This document shows positions 33,842-34,073 of a DNA stretch of 34,073 nt, piece after piece (the stretch's first letter is position 1; the number at the start of each line of letters is the position of its first letter). Source of the stretch: Pseudomonadota bacterium (GTDB taxonomy: Bacteria; Pseudomonadota; Alphaproteobacteria; Acetobacterales; Acetobacteraceae). The DNA is taken from assembly GCA_021847995.1 (NCBI GenBank), contig JAJZNE010000147.1, positions 1-34,073 of the forward strand, given 5' to 3'. The position numbers and the translations under genes are program-made. The notes under the pieces are model-generated. The model was not told the DNA's origin. It ran no database searches and was given only the letters and a program-made list of their open reading frames with translations.

Positions 33842-34073
33842 GGGGGCCTTGGCGGGGACGGTCGCGCCGGCGGCGCGTGTTGCGGCGCACACATAGGCGC
33901 TCATCCCCCCGGATGCGAGCGCAATCCGGCCAGGGCAGGGATGGTCTGCCGTGCGGCGCGACCGGGGCCCGGGATCGCTTCGCTTCGATCGCACTGACAG
34001 GGGGACGTCACCTCCCGCGGCCGGGCAGACGCGCCAAGAAACCCGCTTGCCCCGATCGCCTGTTATCATATAT
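33842..34073 (-). promoter_or_regulatory. Upstream region of typA
   Basis: The 232 bp before typA contain no recognisable gene. A weak inverted repeat (GATCG 33973-33977 / CGATC 33986-33990) and an AT-rich patch at the window end are visible, but no confident promoter can be drawn. Confidence 0.3.

Overview
The window is a GC-rich (roughly 70%) chromosomal segment. The ruvCA-yebC-ymdB-fau block, PhoR- and LpoA-type envelope genes, Tat-exported dehydrogenase parts and a BoxC enzyme together suggest an alphaproteobacterium, probably of the Rhodospirillales/Acetobacteraceae type. That placement is inferred from gene content only. No rRNA, tRNA, CRISPR array or intact insertion sequence was seen.

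Layout. Positions 1-1027 hold the 3' part of a gene whose product starts with a Gly/Ser/Asp/Gln tandem repeat. Positions 991-5698 (minus) carry a chained operon: an LpoA-type lipoprotein, a PhoR-like histidine kinase and a TPR-glycosyltransferase. It is divergent from, and overlaps at the 5' end with, rsmI (5683-6579). Positions 6605-9998 (minus) encode a ribbon-helix-helix protein followed by a cytochrome c, glyoxalase I, Tat-type small subunit and GMC flavoprotein set. The last group resembles three-component FAD-dependent sugar or alcohol dehydrogenases. Next come a lone Tat-exported family 5 solute-binding protein, a cytochrome b561-diheme cytochrome c fusion, an alpha/beta hydrolase and boxC (benzoyl-CoA dihydrodiol lyase). 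A housekeeping operon runs leftward: a possible 45-residue membrane protein, 5-formyl-THF cyclo-ligase, YmdB-type phosphoesterase, YebC, RuvC and RuvA. A short secreted protein lies beyond it and ruvB is missing.

Positions 20093-24087 (minus) form a likely catabolic operon: a Rieske oxygenase, a glutamine-synthetase-like ligase and a branched-chain-type solute-binding protein. A palindromic IclR-type operator candidate lies upstream, and the divergent IclR regulator gene is broken. Directly after this broken gene comes an AT-richer dyad-symmetric promoter region and a tightly overlapping operon (24804-32015): a small XRE regulator followed by hyfB, C, E, F, G and I homologues. The HyfG-like protein lacks the N-terminal CxxC that binds the NiFe centre. 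The set is therefore best read as an energy-converting-hydrogenase-related (Ehr) membrane complex with its own regulator, not as a hydrogenase. The window closes with typA/bipA (minus), which overlaps hyfI tail to tail.

The most distinctive parts are the NiFe-less Hyf/Ehr operon with an embedded XRE regulator, the ligase-plus-Rieske operon with its decayed regulator, the GMC dehydrogenase operon carrying a glyoxalase gene, and the cytochrome b-diheme cytochrome c fusion.
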